DNA of 64,000 bases, taken from the NCBI GenBank assembly GCA_035626155.1, contig DASPOF010000108.1:1-64000 (forward strand), written 5' to 3'. Source of the DNA: DASPOF01 sp035626155 (GTDB lineage: Bacteria > Desulfobacterota > Binatia > Binatales > Binataceae). Positions 44,021-53,080 of the stretch are shown here, one piece after another (positions within the stretch are counted from its first letter, which is position 1; each line of letters begins with the position of its first letter). The notes beneath the pieces are model-generated. The model made no database searches and was not told where the DNA came from. It was given only the letters and a program-made list of their open reading frames with translations. The translations under genes were made by a program, and so were the position numbers.

Positions 44021-47000
44021 CTATTGACCCTGGGCCGCCAACTCGCGCTCGAGCCGTTCTACATCCGCCTCGGAGAGGCTGAAATACCGGGCCTCGGGAT
44101 GATGGAAAACGATCGCGCTGACCGAGCTTTCCGGGTCCATCATGAATCCCTCAGTCAGCCGCACGCCGATTTGATTGCGCTCGACTTCGAGCAGCGCGAA
44201 CAGCGGCGCCTGGTCTTCCATCCGCGGACAGGCCGGGTAACCGAATGAGTATCGCTTGCCGCGGTAGCGAGCCTGGAACAGATCCTTCATCGCGATTCCC
44301 GGCGCGTCGCCAAGTCCCCACATCGCGCGGATCTTCTGATGCAGCAGCTCGGCGAACGCCTCGGCGCTTTCGTTCGCCAGCGCTTGCAGGATGTGCGACC
44401 TGAGATAGTCGCCCCGTTCCTTCCACTCGTCGGCGAGCGCGCGCACGCCGGGACCGATGGTCGTCACGAACATGCAGAGATAGTCCATCCGGCCCGAATC
44501 GCGCGGGGCGAGATAATCCGCCAGGCAGAGATGCGGCGGGTCGCTCTGGCGTCCGAACTTGAACGTGTGGAGCACGCTCTTTGAATCCGGCGAGTAAACC
44601 AGGATCGAGCGCTCGCCGTCCGATTGCGCGGGGAAGAACTTGTAAATCGCGCTGGCGGTGACGTCCGCCCGCTTGAGCATCGCCTCTTCGACTTCATCGA
44701 CCGCCGCCTTGAGTTCGAGCGCCCTGGCATCCCCCGATTTAAGCGCGTTCTCGGCGTCGCGCAGTCCAAGATGCTTGCCGTAGAGACTGCGTGGATTGAT
44801 GAACTTGAAAATGTCGCCGAGAGCGTAGCCGCGCAGCACGTGGATTTTGAGATCGGGCGGATGCGGGATCGCGAGGTCGCGGCGGACCTGCGGCGCGGCC
44901 GCACCCGCGGGCGCCCCGCCATCGGGCGCTCCAGGAGCCGATGCGAGCAGGCGGCGCGTGTCGGCATCGAGTATGCGCTTGAGCGTCTCGCGCCGCTCGT
45001 AGTCCATGATCTGGTTGGCCAGATCGAGTCCCTCCATCGCGTCGTTCGCGTACGCGACCACGCCCGTATACTCCGGCGCGATTTTCATCCGGGTGAACCG
45101 CCGGGAAAGCGCCGCCCCGCCGACCAGCAGCGGACAATCGATTCCGGCGTTCTTTAAGTCCTGCGCGGTTACGACCATCATCTGCGCCGACTTTACCAGC
45201 AGCCCCGACAGTCCGATCGCATCGGGATGATGCTCGCGAAACGCCTTGATCAGATCCTCGGGGGGGACCTTGATGCCCAGGTTGATCACGCGGTAGCCGT
45301 TGTTCGAGAGAATTATCTCGACCAGGTTCTTGCCGATATCGTGGACGTCGCCCTTGACCGTGGCGAGCACGATGGTGCCCTTGGCCGCGATCTCGGCCTT
45401 CTCCATGTGCGGCTTAAGGTGCGCGACCGCGGCCTTCATCACCTCGGCCGACTGGAGCACTTCGGCGACGATCATCTGATTCGAGTTGAAGAGCCGCCCG
45501 ACCTCATCCATCCCCTTCATCAGCGGGCCGTTGATGATCTCGAGCGGCTTCATGGTCTTGAGCGCTGAGTCGAGGTCGGCGATTAGCCCGTCCTTCGAGC
45601 CTTCCACGATGTAGAGCGCGAGCCGCTCCAGGAGCGGGAGATCCTTGTGGTAGCGTTCCGCCTCGGGCGCTGCTTTCTTCTCGCGGAAGTACGCGGTGAA
45701 CGCGGCGATCGGGTCGGCGCCCCGCCACCAGATAAGGTCCTCGGCAAGCCGCCGCTCGTTTTCGGGAATCGACGGGTAGCGCTCCAGCTTCTCCGCGTTG
45801 ACGATCGCGAGATCGAGCCCCGCCTGCACGCAGTGATAGAGCATCACCGCGTTCAGTACCTCGCGCCCGGCGGCGGGAAGGCCGAACGAGACGTTCGAGA
45901 TTCCGAGGATCGTTTTCGCACGCGGCAGCGCCTGCTTGATGAGCCGGATGCCTTCGATCGTCTCGACGCCGTTTCCCTTCAGCGAGGCATCGCCGGTGCC
46001 GATCGGCAGGCAGAGCGGATCGAAAATGATGTCCTCGGGCGCGATGCCGTGCTTTTCGGTGAGCAGCTTGTAGGATCGCTCCGCGATCGCGAGTTTGCGC
46101 GCGCGGGTTACGGCCTGCGCCTGCACCTTGTCCTCATCGATGCATCCGACGATCAGCGCCGCGCCGAATTGCTTCGCCGCGCCAATCACCCTGAGCAGCC
46201 GCTCGGCGTCCTCGCCGTCCTCGAGATTGATCGAATTGATGATCGATTTGCCGGGCGTGCGCTTGAGCGCCTCCGCGATGACCCGATGGTCGGTCGAGTC
46301 GATCATCAGGGGCGCTTTGACCTTCCTCACCAGAATTTCGATGAAGCGGGTTACGCCCGCGAGTTCATCGCGGTCCGGATCCTGAAGGCATACGTCCAGC
46401 ACCTGTGCGCCGCTCCGGACCTGCGCGCGGCCGATCTCGGATGCTTCCTCGAACTTCTCCCCGGCGATGAGCTGCTTGAACTTGCGGCTGCCCAGGACGT
46501 TGGTCCGCTCGCCGACGATGACCGGGCGGTTGCTCTCCTCGATCGGCAGGGCCTCGATGCCCGAGACGATCGACCGCCTGAGCGCGGAGCGAACGCGCGG
46601 CCTTGCGCCGGCGGCGGCCTCGGCAAGAAGCCGGATGTGTTCGGTCGTCGTCCCGCAACATCCGCCGACCAGGTTCACCCATCCGTTGCGGATGAACATC
46701 GCCATCTTGGCGGCGAGCATCTCGGGCGTTTCGTTGTAGCGCCCCTCCTCGTCGGGCAGCCCGGCGTTCGGCACGCAGGCGACGCAAAACCGCGAGATCT
46801 CCGCGAGCGTGCGCAGGTGATCGGTCATGAAGTCGGGGCCGGTCGCGCAGTTGAGTCCGATCCAGAGCAGGTCGCGATGCGCAACCGAGGTGTAAAAGGA
46901 CTCGATGTCCTGGCCCGCGAGCAGAGTGCCCATCGTCTCGATCGTCGCCGAGATCGCGATTCCCGGATGGACGCCGGTCCTTCCGATCGCGCGGTCGACC

Positions 47001-47542
47001 CCGATCAATCCCGCCTTGCAGTTGAGAGTATCGTTGACCGTTTCCAGCAGCAGGACGTCGGCGCCGCCCTCGATAAGTCCGATCGCCTGCTCCTCGTAAC
47101 CGGCGGCGAGTTCGTCGAAAGTCGTGTTGGCGGTGACCGAGATGCTCTTGGTGGTGGGGCCCATCGAGCCGGCTACGAAGCGCGGCTTTTGCGGCGTGCT
47201 GAATTTTGCCGCCTCTTCGCGGGCGATGGCCGCCGCGATGCGGTTGATTTCGCGCGTGTGCGGCGCAAGCCCGAACTCGGCGAGCACGACCGGGGTTGCC
47301 TGGAAGGTCGCGGTCTCGATGATATCGGCGCCGACCTTGAGAAAGCCGTCGTGCATCTCCCGAATCAGGTCGGGGCGCGTGCGCACGACATTTTCGTTGC
47401 AACCCTCCGCGCTCGCGCCGCCGTAATCCGCGGCGCTCAGATGACGGCCGAGGATGAACGTCCCGAAGGCGCCGTCGAGCACCATAATTCGCTCGGCGAG
47501 CAATTCGGCGAGCCGCTTGATCCTGTGCGCATCGGTGGCCAT
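44021..47542 (-). CDS. metH: Cobalamin-dependent methionine synthase
   Basis: A 1173-aa MetH, slightly shorter than the E. coli enzyme (about 1227 aa). It transfers the methyl group of 5-methyltetrahydrofolate via methylcobalamin to homocysteine. In order: homocysteine domain with zinc Cys (GLNCATGPD and GGCCGTTTEHI), the pterin domain (ERTNVLGSRKFKQLI ... VQAQAVTRA), the B12 cap helices, the B12 domain with the axial His motif GDVHDIGKNL, and the SAM-activation domain (GYPACPRMEDQAPLFALL). An in-frame ATG at 47578 would add 12 residues; ATG 47542 is preferred because MATDAHRIKRL is the normal start. I see no cobalamin riboswitch in the short upstream region. Confidence 0.97.
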   Translation of the reverse strand: MATDAHRIKRLAELLAERIMVLDGAFGTFILGRHLSAADYGGASAEGCNENVVRTRPDLIREMHDGFLKVGADIIETATFQATPVVLAEFGLAPHTREINRIAAAIAREEAAKFSTPQKPRFVAGSMGPTTKSISVTANTTFDELAAGYEEQAIGLIEGGADVLLLETVNDTLNCKAGLIGVDRAIGRTGVHPGIAISATIETMGTLLAGQDIESFYTSVAHRDLLWIGLNCATGPDFMTDHLRTLAEISRFCVACVPNAGLPDEEGRYNETPEMLAAKMAMFIRNGWVNLVGGCCGTTTEHIRLLAEAAAGARPRVRSALRRSIVSGIEALPIEESNRPVIVGERTNVLGSRKFKQLIAGEKFEEASEIGRAQVRSGAQVLDVCLQDPDRDELAGVTRFIEILVRKVKAPLMIDSTDHRVIAEALKRTPGKSIINSINLEDGEDAERLLRVIGAAKQFGAALIVGCIDEDKVQAQAVTRARKLAIAERSYKLLTEKHGIAPEDIIFDPLCLPIGTGDASLKGNGVETIEGIRLIKQALPRAKTILGISNVSFGLPAAGREVLNAVMLYHCVQAGLDLAIVNAEKLERYPSIPENERRLAEDLIWWRGADPIAAFTAYFREKKAAPEAERYHKDLPLLERLALYIVEGSKDGLIADLDSALKTMKPLEIINGPLMKGMDEVGRLFNSNQMIVAEVLQSAEVMKAAVAHLKPHMEKAEIAAKGTIVLATVKGDVHDIGKNLVEIILSNNGYRVINLGIKVPPEDLIKAFREHHPDAIGLSGLLVKSAQMMVVTAQDLKNAGIDCPLLVGGAALSRRFTRMKIAPEYTGVVAYANDAMEGLDLANQIMDYERRETLKRILDADTRRLLASAPGAPDGGAPAGAAAPQVRRDLAIPHPPDLKIHVLRGYALGDIFKFINPRSLYGKHLGLRDAENALKSGDARALELKAAVDEVEEAMLKRADVTASAIYKFFPAQSDGERSILVYSPDSKSVLHTFKFGRQSDPPHLCLADYLAPRDSGRMDYLCMFVTTIGPGVRALADEWKERGDYLRSHILQALANESAEAFAELLHQKIRAMWGLGDAPGIAMKDLFQARYRGKRYSFGYPACPRMEDQAPLFALLEVERNQIGVRLTEGFMMDPESSVSAIVFHHPEARYFSLSEADVERLERELAAQGQ

Positions 47543-47663
47543 TCTAATGTTCCGCCCGGACGCGGATGGTAAACTCAAACCTTATCTTAGCAATGCTGAC
47601 CAGGCAATTTTCTGCCGCGCAAAGCGAGCGCCGCGCGCGCTCGCGCGAGCGGGCATCAACGCG

Positions 47664-48587
47664 ATGAGCACCGCCGAGGCCATCGCGCCGCGCGCGCGCA
47701 CGGTGCTCGTCACCGGCGGCGCGGGATTCATCGGATCGCACCTCGTCGATGCGCTCGCCCAGCAGGGCCATCGCGTCCGCATCATCGACAACTTCTCAAC
47801 CGGGCGCCGCGAGAACCTCAATCGTGCCGCCGAGCTGATCGAGGCCGATGTCCGCGACCCCGGCGCGATCGCGCCCGCGTTCGGCGGCGTCGATTGCGTG
47901 TTCCACACCGCCGCCCTGGCGCGCATCCCGCTCTCGATCGAAAAGCCCGTCGAGACGCACATGACCAACGTGGTCGGGACGCTGAACGTGCTCGTGGCGG
48001 CGCGCGATGCCAAGGTCAGGCGGGTCGTGCTTTCCGGTTCGTCTTCGGTGTACGGCGAGCAGAAGAGCCTGCCGATGGTCGAGACGATGACGCCGAATCC
48101 GCTCAACCCGTACGCGCTGCAAAAGTACGCCGGCGAGCAGTACGCGCGGATCTTTCATCGCCTGTTCGGCCTCCAGACACTCACCCTGCGCTACTTCAAC
48201 GTGTATGGGCCGCGGATGGACGAGGAGGGCGCATACGCGCTCGCGATAGGGGCGTTCCTGCGCGCGCGGCGCGCCGGGCGTCCGCTCACGATTTTCGGCG
48301 ACGGAGAGCAGACCCGCGACTTCACGCACGTGAGCGATGTCGTGGCAGCCAACCTGCTCGCGATGGATGCGGCGGTGGCCGACGGACGCGCGATCAATAT
48401 CGGGCGCGGCCAGAACGTGAGCATCAACCGCGTCGCGGCGATTATCGGGGGACCCATCACGCGGCTTGCGGCCCGCCCGGGCGAGATTCGCGACACGCTC
48501 GCCGATCGCACCGAGGCCGAACGCGTGCTCGGATGGCGTCCGCGTGTGTCGATCGAGCAAGGTCTCGCCGATTTGCTCGGCTGCTGA
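47664..48587 (+). CDS. NAD-dependent NDP-sugar epimerase/dehydratase
   Basis: A 307-aa extended SDR resembling UDP-glucose 4-epimerase (GalE-like) proteins. NAD is bound by VLVTGGAGFIGSHLVDAL and the specificity Asp in RIIDNFSTGRRENL. The catalytic Ser and Tyr/Lys appear in SGSSSVYGEQ and NPYALQKYAGEQY. Later segments FNVYGPRMDEEGAYA and GDGEQTRDFTHVSDV are typical of the group. ATG 47664 is chosen; the frame is open further upstream. It diverges from metH and could supply sugars to the surface polymer although it lies outside the main locus. Confidence 0.88.
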   Translation: MSTAEAIAPRARTVLVTGGAGFIGSHLVDALAQQGHRVRIIDNFSTGRRENLNRAAELIEADVRDPGAIAPAFGGVDCVFHTAALARIPLSIEKPVETHMTNVVGTLNVLVAARDAKVRRVVLSGSSSVYGEQKSLPMVETMTPNPLNPYALQKYAGEQYARIFHRLFGLQTLTLRYFNVYGPRMDEEGAYALAIGAFLRARRAGRPLTIFGDGEQTRDFTHVSDVVAANLLAMDAAVADGRAINIGRGQNVSINRVAAIIGGPITRLAARPGEIRDTLADRTEAERVLGWRPRVSIEQGLADLLGC

Positions 48588-48685
48588 CTACACCGCAGAC
48601 TTATCCAACAAGGTCCCGGATTTTCGGACGATAAGACGCCGCAGATTACACTCACGAATCTGCACTGAGTCGAGGTATCGGGAAA

Positions 48686-49321
48686 ATGGCTGAAAACGGC
48701 AGACCGATCGTCAGTGTTCTGTATCCTGAGCAGCACGAGCAGGCCGCAGTCGCGCTCGGCCGCGCTTTCATCAACGATCCGGGCTTCAAGGTGATTCTTC
48801 CCGATATCACCGAGCCGGTCGCGCGCGCCGAGCATCTGGCGGACTTGTTTCGCGCGCAGCTCGCGGTGGAACGCAGCAGCGGGCAGCCGGTCTTCGGCAT
48901 AGTCGATAACGGGCGCGCCGTTGCCGCCGCGGTGACTGAAGGCGTGGGACATGGCGGCGTGCTCGGTCTGGTTGTTACCGGGCTTTTCCAACTCCCGCGT
49001 CTGGTGCGCGGCGTGGGATTCGGCGGAATGATCCGCGCGCTGAGAATGTTTGGCATGCTTGCCCGGCACCATCCCAAGGAGCCGCATCTATATCTGCAAA
49101 CCCTCGGAGTCGATCCGGATTTTCAGGGCAAAGGCTACGGAAAGGCGCTGCTCGACCGGCTCGCGCTGGAAGCGCGGGTGCGCCCCGAGATCGCCGGCGT
49201 TTACCTCGAGACCGGGACCGAGGCCAACGTCGCGTTCTACAGTTCCAAGGGCTATGAAATCCTGGGCGAGCTGTACCCGTTGGGCGTCAAGCAGTGGAGG
49301 ATGTACCAGCGCAAACGCTAG
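48686..49321 (+). CDS. GNAT family N-acetyltransferase
   Basis: A 211-aa acetyltransferase. The acetyl-CoA-binding motif A is LQTLGVDPDFQGKGYGKALL (about residues 138-157), followed by YLETGTEANVAFYSSKGYEI, the usual motif B region. The N-terminal half has ALGRAFINDPGF. The substrate is unknown. ATG 48686 is preceded by GAGGTATCGGG. It stands alone between the epimerase gene and a DUF1499 gene. Confidence 0.85.
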   Translation: MAENGRPIVSVLYPEQHEQAAVALGRAFINDPGFKVILPDITEPVARAEHLADLFRAQLAVERSSGQPVFGIVDNGRAVAAAVTEGVGHGGVLGLVVTGLFQLPRLVRGVGFGGMIRALRMFGMLARHHPKEPHLYLQTLGVDPDFQGKGYGKALLDRLALEARVRPEIAGVYLETGTEANVAFYSSKGYEILGELYPLGVKQWRMYQRKR

Positions 49322-49367
49322 CCGCGCGCTGCGCACGGCGGCGCCGATGTCGTCAGGGGGATGAACG

Positions 49368-50099
49368 ATGATACCTGCGTGGCTCGCATTCTTTGACGGA
49401 CTGCTCGCGATCGCTCTGGTGGCGGCCGGAATCATCGGCGCTCACTTTTACATGATCGATGGGTTTTTCGGTTTTCAGCTCTTCGTGTTCGGGTTCCTGC
49501 TGAGCATCATCGGTTTCATCATGGGGCTTATCGGAATTGCGATTACCCGCTCGGCGGAGCTCCGCTCCGCGCGCCAGCGCGCGAACGTCGGCCTCGCGTT
49601 CAGCGTGGCCGTCGCGATTCCTCTGCTCGTCTTGGCTTTCTCGGTCCGAAATTACCCGGCCATCAACGACATCACGACTGACTTCGACAATCCTCCCGAG
49701 TTCACGCACGCGCAGGAACTCGCATCCAACCGCGGCCGCGACATGCGATACGACAAGGCGAGGTGCGCCGAGCGCCAGCAATCCGGCTACGGCCCGCTGG
49801 GGCCGATCGTGATCGCGGGTGACGCCGCGGGCACCTTCGAGAAGGTCAAAGCGGTTGCGGCCCAGATGCCGCAGTGGGAAATCACCACGACCGACCCCAA
49901 ATCGATGACGCTGGAGGGCGTGGGCACGACGAGCCTGTTCCGCTTCCAAGACGATTTCGTGATCCAGGTGCGGCCGGGCGAGGCCGGCAGGAGCCTGGTC
50001 GAGATGCGCTCGAGGTCGCGGGTCGGCATCGGCGACTTCGGCTCGAATTACAATCGCATCGTGCACTTCTTCGATCGGCTGAAAGCATCCGCGTCCTAA
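49368..50099 (+). CDS. DUF1499 family membrane protein
   Basis: A 243-aa protein with three N-terminal hydrophobic helices (about 7-28, 32-60 and 73-93) and a C-terminal soluble DUF1499 domain (about 115-243) containing FEKVKAVAAQMPQWEITTTDP and IQVRPGEAGRSLVEMRSRSRVG with DFGSNYNRIVHFF. DUF1499 proteins are found in bacteria and plants and have no established activity. It begins 47 bp after the GNAT gene. The role is unknown, but the membrane topology and domain are clear. Confidence 0.82.
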   Translation: MIPAWLAFFDGLLAIALVAAGIIGAHFYMIDGFFGFQLFVFGFLLSIIGFIMGLIGIAITRSAELRSARQRANVGLAFSVAVAIPLLVLAFSVRNYPAINDITTDFDNPPEFTHAQELASNRGRDMRYDKARCAERQQSGYGPLGPIVIAGDAAGTFEKVKAVAAQMPQWEITTTDPKSMTLEGVGTTSLFRFQDDFVIQVRPGEAGRSLVEMRSRSRVGIGDFGSNYNRIVHFFDRLKASAS

Positions 50100-50181
50100 C
50101 GCGCGACGCCTCACGGCCGCGGGCATCCCGAGAAAAATCAAGAGGAATATCCGCTCGCGCGGCAGGGTGGCCAAGGGCAGT

Positions 50182-50209
50182 TTGCATTGCAACTTGCAAT
50201 TTTCATAAT
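50182..50209 (+). promoter_or_regulatory. Candidate promoter of the permease gene
   Basis: TTGCAT (50182-50187) and CATAAT (50204-50209) are spaced by 16 bp. The surrounding 45 bp is AT-rich with several TTGCA/TGCAA copies, including the inverted pair TGCAATTT (50195-50202) and AAATTGCA (50224-50231). Confidence 0.4.
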
Positions 50210-50260
50210 GTAAGAATCCATGCAAATTGCACTGAGCCCGGGCGAGGCTCAACCACCGAT

Positions 50261-52333
50261 ATGGTGCCGGCGGATGAGATGAGCGTGGCTGCGCCCATAT
50301 CCGCGGCCGGTGGCGACGGGACTTCGAGCAACGGCGCAGCCGTCGACTCTAGAAAGCGCACACAGGTCATCCTTGTCACGACCGGGATGCTCACTTTCAT
50401 CTCGTTCTGGCGAGCCTCTGCGGTGGTGCTGTGCGACCTCGCCTCGACCGCATACTACATCGGCGGGATCGTCGAGGCGTCAGTGGGCAGATCGGCGCCC
50501 TACTTCATCCTGGCCGTGATGTTGTTTTCGTACGCGGTACGCGCGGTGTACGTCGAGTCGTGCTCGATGTTTACCCGGGGCGGCGTATACCGCGTGGTGA
50601 AGGAGGCGATGGGTTCGACGCTGGCGAAGCTTTCCGTCTCCGCGCTGATGTTCGACTACATACTGACCGGCCCGATTAGCGGTGTGTCGGCGGGCCAATA
50701 CCTGGTCGGTCTGATCAACGAACTGCTGAACCTCGCCCACATCAATCTGACGCTCCCGCCCGATTTGACTGCGGCGGGGTTTGCAACCGCGGTCACGCTG
50801 TACTTCTGGCGCCAGAACATCCTCGGGATCGAAGAATCGAGCGGCAAGGCGATGCGCATCATGCAAATCACCACCGTGATGGCGGTGCTGATGATCGCGT
50901 GGTGCGGCATCACGCTTTATTTGCGCGGGGCGCACCTGCCGCCGCTGGAACTCAGATACACGGATCAGTCGCTGGGATGGCTCAGGCATTGGCCGGCGGC
51001 GCGGACGATCGGGGCGATCGGCATAATGATCGGTTTCGGGCACTCGATCCTCGCGATGTCGGGCGAGGAGTCGCTGGCGCAGATCAACCGCGAAATCGAG
51101 GCGCCCAAGCTCAAGAACCTGCTCCGCACCGGCTTCGTCATCTTCATCTATAGCCTGCTGCTGACGTCGCTGATTTCCTTTTTCGCCGTGATGATCATCC
51201 CTGACAACGTGCGGATGGCGCGCTACGGCGACGACTTGATCGGCGGGCTGGCGATGTTTGTGGTGGGGCCGGTCTGGATCCGAATTGCGCTGCGCGCGTT
51301 CGTGGTGCTCGTGGGGTTCCTCATCCTCGCGGGCGCAGTGAACACCGCGATCGTCGGCTCCACCGGCGTGCTGACCCGGGTCGCGGAAGACGGGGTGATG
51401 CTCGACTGGTTCCGCCATCCGCATCGCAAGTACGGAACCAACTACCGGATCGTGAACCTGGTTGCGTTCCTTCAGATCGCGACGATCGTGCTTTCGCGCG
51501 GCAACATTTATTTGCTGGGCGAGGCGTACGCGTTCGGCGTGATCTGGAGTTTCGTATTCAAGACGATGTCGGTCCTGGTGCTTAGGTACAAGCAGAGGTA
51601 CGTGCGGCTGTGGCGGGTGCCGCTGAATCTCACGTGGTTCCGCCCCTGGGGACAGGACTTCCCGCTCGCGCTCGCCTTCACGCTCCTGGTGCTGCTCGCG
51701 ACCGCAATGATCAACCTCTTCACCAAGGAAAGCGCGACCATTACCGGCCTCGGCTTCACGCTCTGGCTGTTCACGGTTTTCGAGTTCTCCGAATGGGCGA
51801 ACGGCCAGGTAGAGCACGAATACGGCGAGGAGCCCGAAAAGTTCAACCTCGACGTGGTCGAGGAAGAGATGCTCGTCCCCGCCTGCCTGAACAGCGATGG
51901 AACGATCAAGAAGCTGATCGCGATGCGGGATCCGAACAACCTCTCCCACCTCCATCGCTACCTTGCCGAGCGCGACAATGCGGAGCTGGTTGCACTTACC
52001 GTGCGCACCGAGCGCGGACTCGCCTCCAGCGAGGGCGCGCAGGTGTTCAGCGACGCCGAGGAAAAACTTTTCAGCAAGGTGGTGAAGATCTGCGAGGATC
52101 ACGGGCGCGCGGTGGTGCCGCTGGTCGCGGTGTCGAACGATCAGATCTACGCGATCGCCCGAATCGCTTACCTGCTCGGCGTCGATGAAATCGTGATGGG
52201 CGTCTCGGAGCGCTTCAAACCCGACGTGCAGTTGGAGAATTTCGCGATGCACTGGGGGTCGCTTGCGGACGGCGATCATCACGTCAAACTGCGCGTGCTC
52301 TCCGACACCCGCGACATCCGCGCCGAGATCTGA
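50261..52333 (+). CDS. APC-superfamily amino acid permease with C-terminal USP-like domain
   Basis: A 690-aa protein. About residues 30-510 contain some 12 hydrophobic helices of the amino acid-polyamine-organocation type, with FISFWRASAVVLCDLASTAY near the start and IMIGFGHSILAMSGEESLAQ in the middle (an unwound, substrate-binding-like helix). Residues about 530-690 are cytosolic with a universal-stress-protein-like fold pattern (AELVALTVRTERG ... ARIAYLLGVDEIVMGVSERF). The substrate is unknown and the USP-like domain could sense a nucleotide. ATG 50261 is called; ATG 50279 is an alternative. The frame is open far upstream, but that is a shadow over the DUF1499 gene. Confidence 0.85.
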   Translation: MVPADEMSVAAPISAAGGDGTSSNGAAVDSRKRTQVILVTTGMLTFISFWRASAVVLCDLASTAYYIGGIVEASVGRSAPYFILAVMLFSYAVRAVYVESCSMFTRGGVYRVVKEAMGSTLAKLSVSALMFDYILTGPISGVSAGQYLVGLINELLNLAHINLTLPPDLTAAGFATAVTLYFWRQNILGIEESSGKAMRIMQITTVMAVLMIAWCGITLYLRGAHLPPLELRYTDQSLGWLRHWPAARTIGAIGIMIGFGHSILAMSGEESLAQINREIEAPKLKNLLRTGFVIFIYSLLLTSLISFFAVMIIPDNVRMARYGDDLIGGLAMFVVGPVWIRIALRAFVVLVGFLILAGAVNTAIVGSTGVLTRVAEDGVMLDWFRHPHRKYGTNYRIVNLVAFLQIATIVLSRGNIYLLGEAYAFGVIWSFVFKTMSVLVLRYKQRYVRLWRVPLNLTWFRPWGQDFPLALAFTLLVLLATAMINLFTKESATITGLGFTLWLFTVFEFSEWANGQVEHEYGEEPEKFNLDVVEEEMLVPACLNSDGTIKKLIAMRDPNNLSHLHRYLAERDNAELVALTVRTERGLASSEGAQVFSDAEEKLFSKVVKICEDHGRAVVPLVAVSNDQIYAIARIAYLLGVDEIVMGVSERFKPDVQLENFAMHWGSLADGDHHVKLRVLSDTRDIRAEI

Positions 52334-52395
52334 CTGGCGTCGCGAGGCTCCAATCGCCGCGCCATGACCGAAGCCCGAGCCGGACGCGGGGCGCC

Positions 52396-52424
52396 TTGGG
52401 TCGTACCCTGAATGTCGCTAATAT
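52396..52424 (+). promoter_or_regulatory. Candidate promoter of hisH
   Basis: TTGGGT (52396-52401) and TAATAT (52419-52424) are 17 bp apart and lie 33 bp upstream of the hisH start. An inverted repeat CCCTGAA (52406-52412)/TTCAGGG (52442-52448) brackets the -10 and ends at the Shine-Dalgarno. Confidence 0.5.
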
Positions 52425-52456
52425 CTGTTGAGTAATTCGCGTTCAGGGACTTCGCG

Positions 52457-53077
52457 ATGATTGCGATAGTCGACTATCGGGCCGGGAACCTCGCCAGCGT
52501 CAAGCGCGCGCTCGAGCATCTCGGGCACCCGTCGGAAATCACCGACCGCGCCGAGCGCATCCGCTCGGCCGACCGCGTGATTCTGCCCGGCGTGGGCGCC
52601 GCAGGCGCCACGATGGAGAACCTGCGCGCGCTCGGACTCGATTCGGTCCTCAAGCGCGACGTCGCCGCGGCGGGCAAGCCGTTCCTCGGCATCTGCATCG
52701 GCATCCAGGTCCTGCTCGATCGCAGCGAGGAGGACGACGCGGACTGCCTCGGCATAATCAAGGGCCGGGTGGTGCGCTACCCGCGCTCGGTGGACGGGCG
52801 GCCGCTCAAGGTGCCGCAGATCGGATGGAACCGGGTGCACCAGACGCAGCCGCATCCGATTTTTACCGGCGTCCCGGACAACACGCACTTCTACTTCGTC
52901 AATTCGTACTACCCGGTGCCCGACGATCGCGATGCGGTCATCGCGGCATCCGATTACGGGATCGCGTTCTGCGCGGCGATAGCGCGCGGCAACGTAATCG
53001 CGACGCAATTCCATCTCGAAAAAAGCGGCGCCGCCGGATTGCAGATGCTCGACAACTTCTGCCGCCTGAAGTCCTGA
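52457..53077 (+). CDS. hisH: Imidazole glycerol phosphate synthase glutaminase subunit HisH
   Basis: A 206-aa class I glutamine amidotransferase that supplies ammonia to HisF in histidine synthesis. The oxyanion-strand motif PGVGA is at about residue 44, the nucleophile Cys80 in FLGICIGIQVL, and the catalytic His185 and Glu187 in ATQFHLEKSG, where the usual Pro after His is Leu. hisF follows after 3 bp. Other his genes are not in the window, so this pair is detached from a larger operon. ATG 52457 has AGGGA upstream. Confidence 0.95.
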   Translation: MIAIVDYRAGNLASVKRALEHLGHPSEITDRAERIRSADRVILPGVGAAGATMENLRALGLDSVLKRDVAAAGKPFLGICIGIQVLLDRSEEDDADCLGIIKGRVVRYPRSVDGRPLKVPQIGWNRVHQTQPHPIFTGVPDNTHFYFVNSYYPVPDDRDAVIAASDYGIAFCAAIARGNVIATQFHLEKSGAAGLQMLDNFCRLKS

Positions 53078-53080
53078 GCG

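Noticed and set aside
50480..52282. 600-codon open frame on the minus strand opposite the permease gene, and similar long antisense frames (for example opposite copA, metH and the export gene)
   Set aside because: Such frames arise because GC-rich codon bias removes stop codons from the opposite strand. Their translations are Arg/His-rich with no domain, and real genes lie on the other strand.
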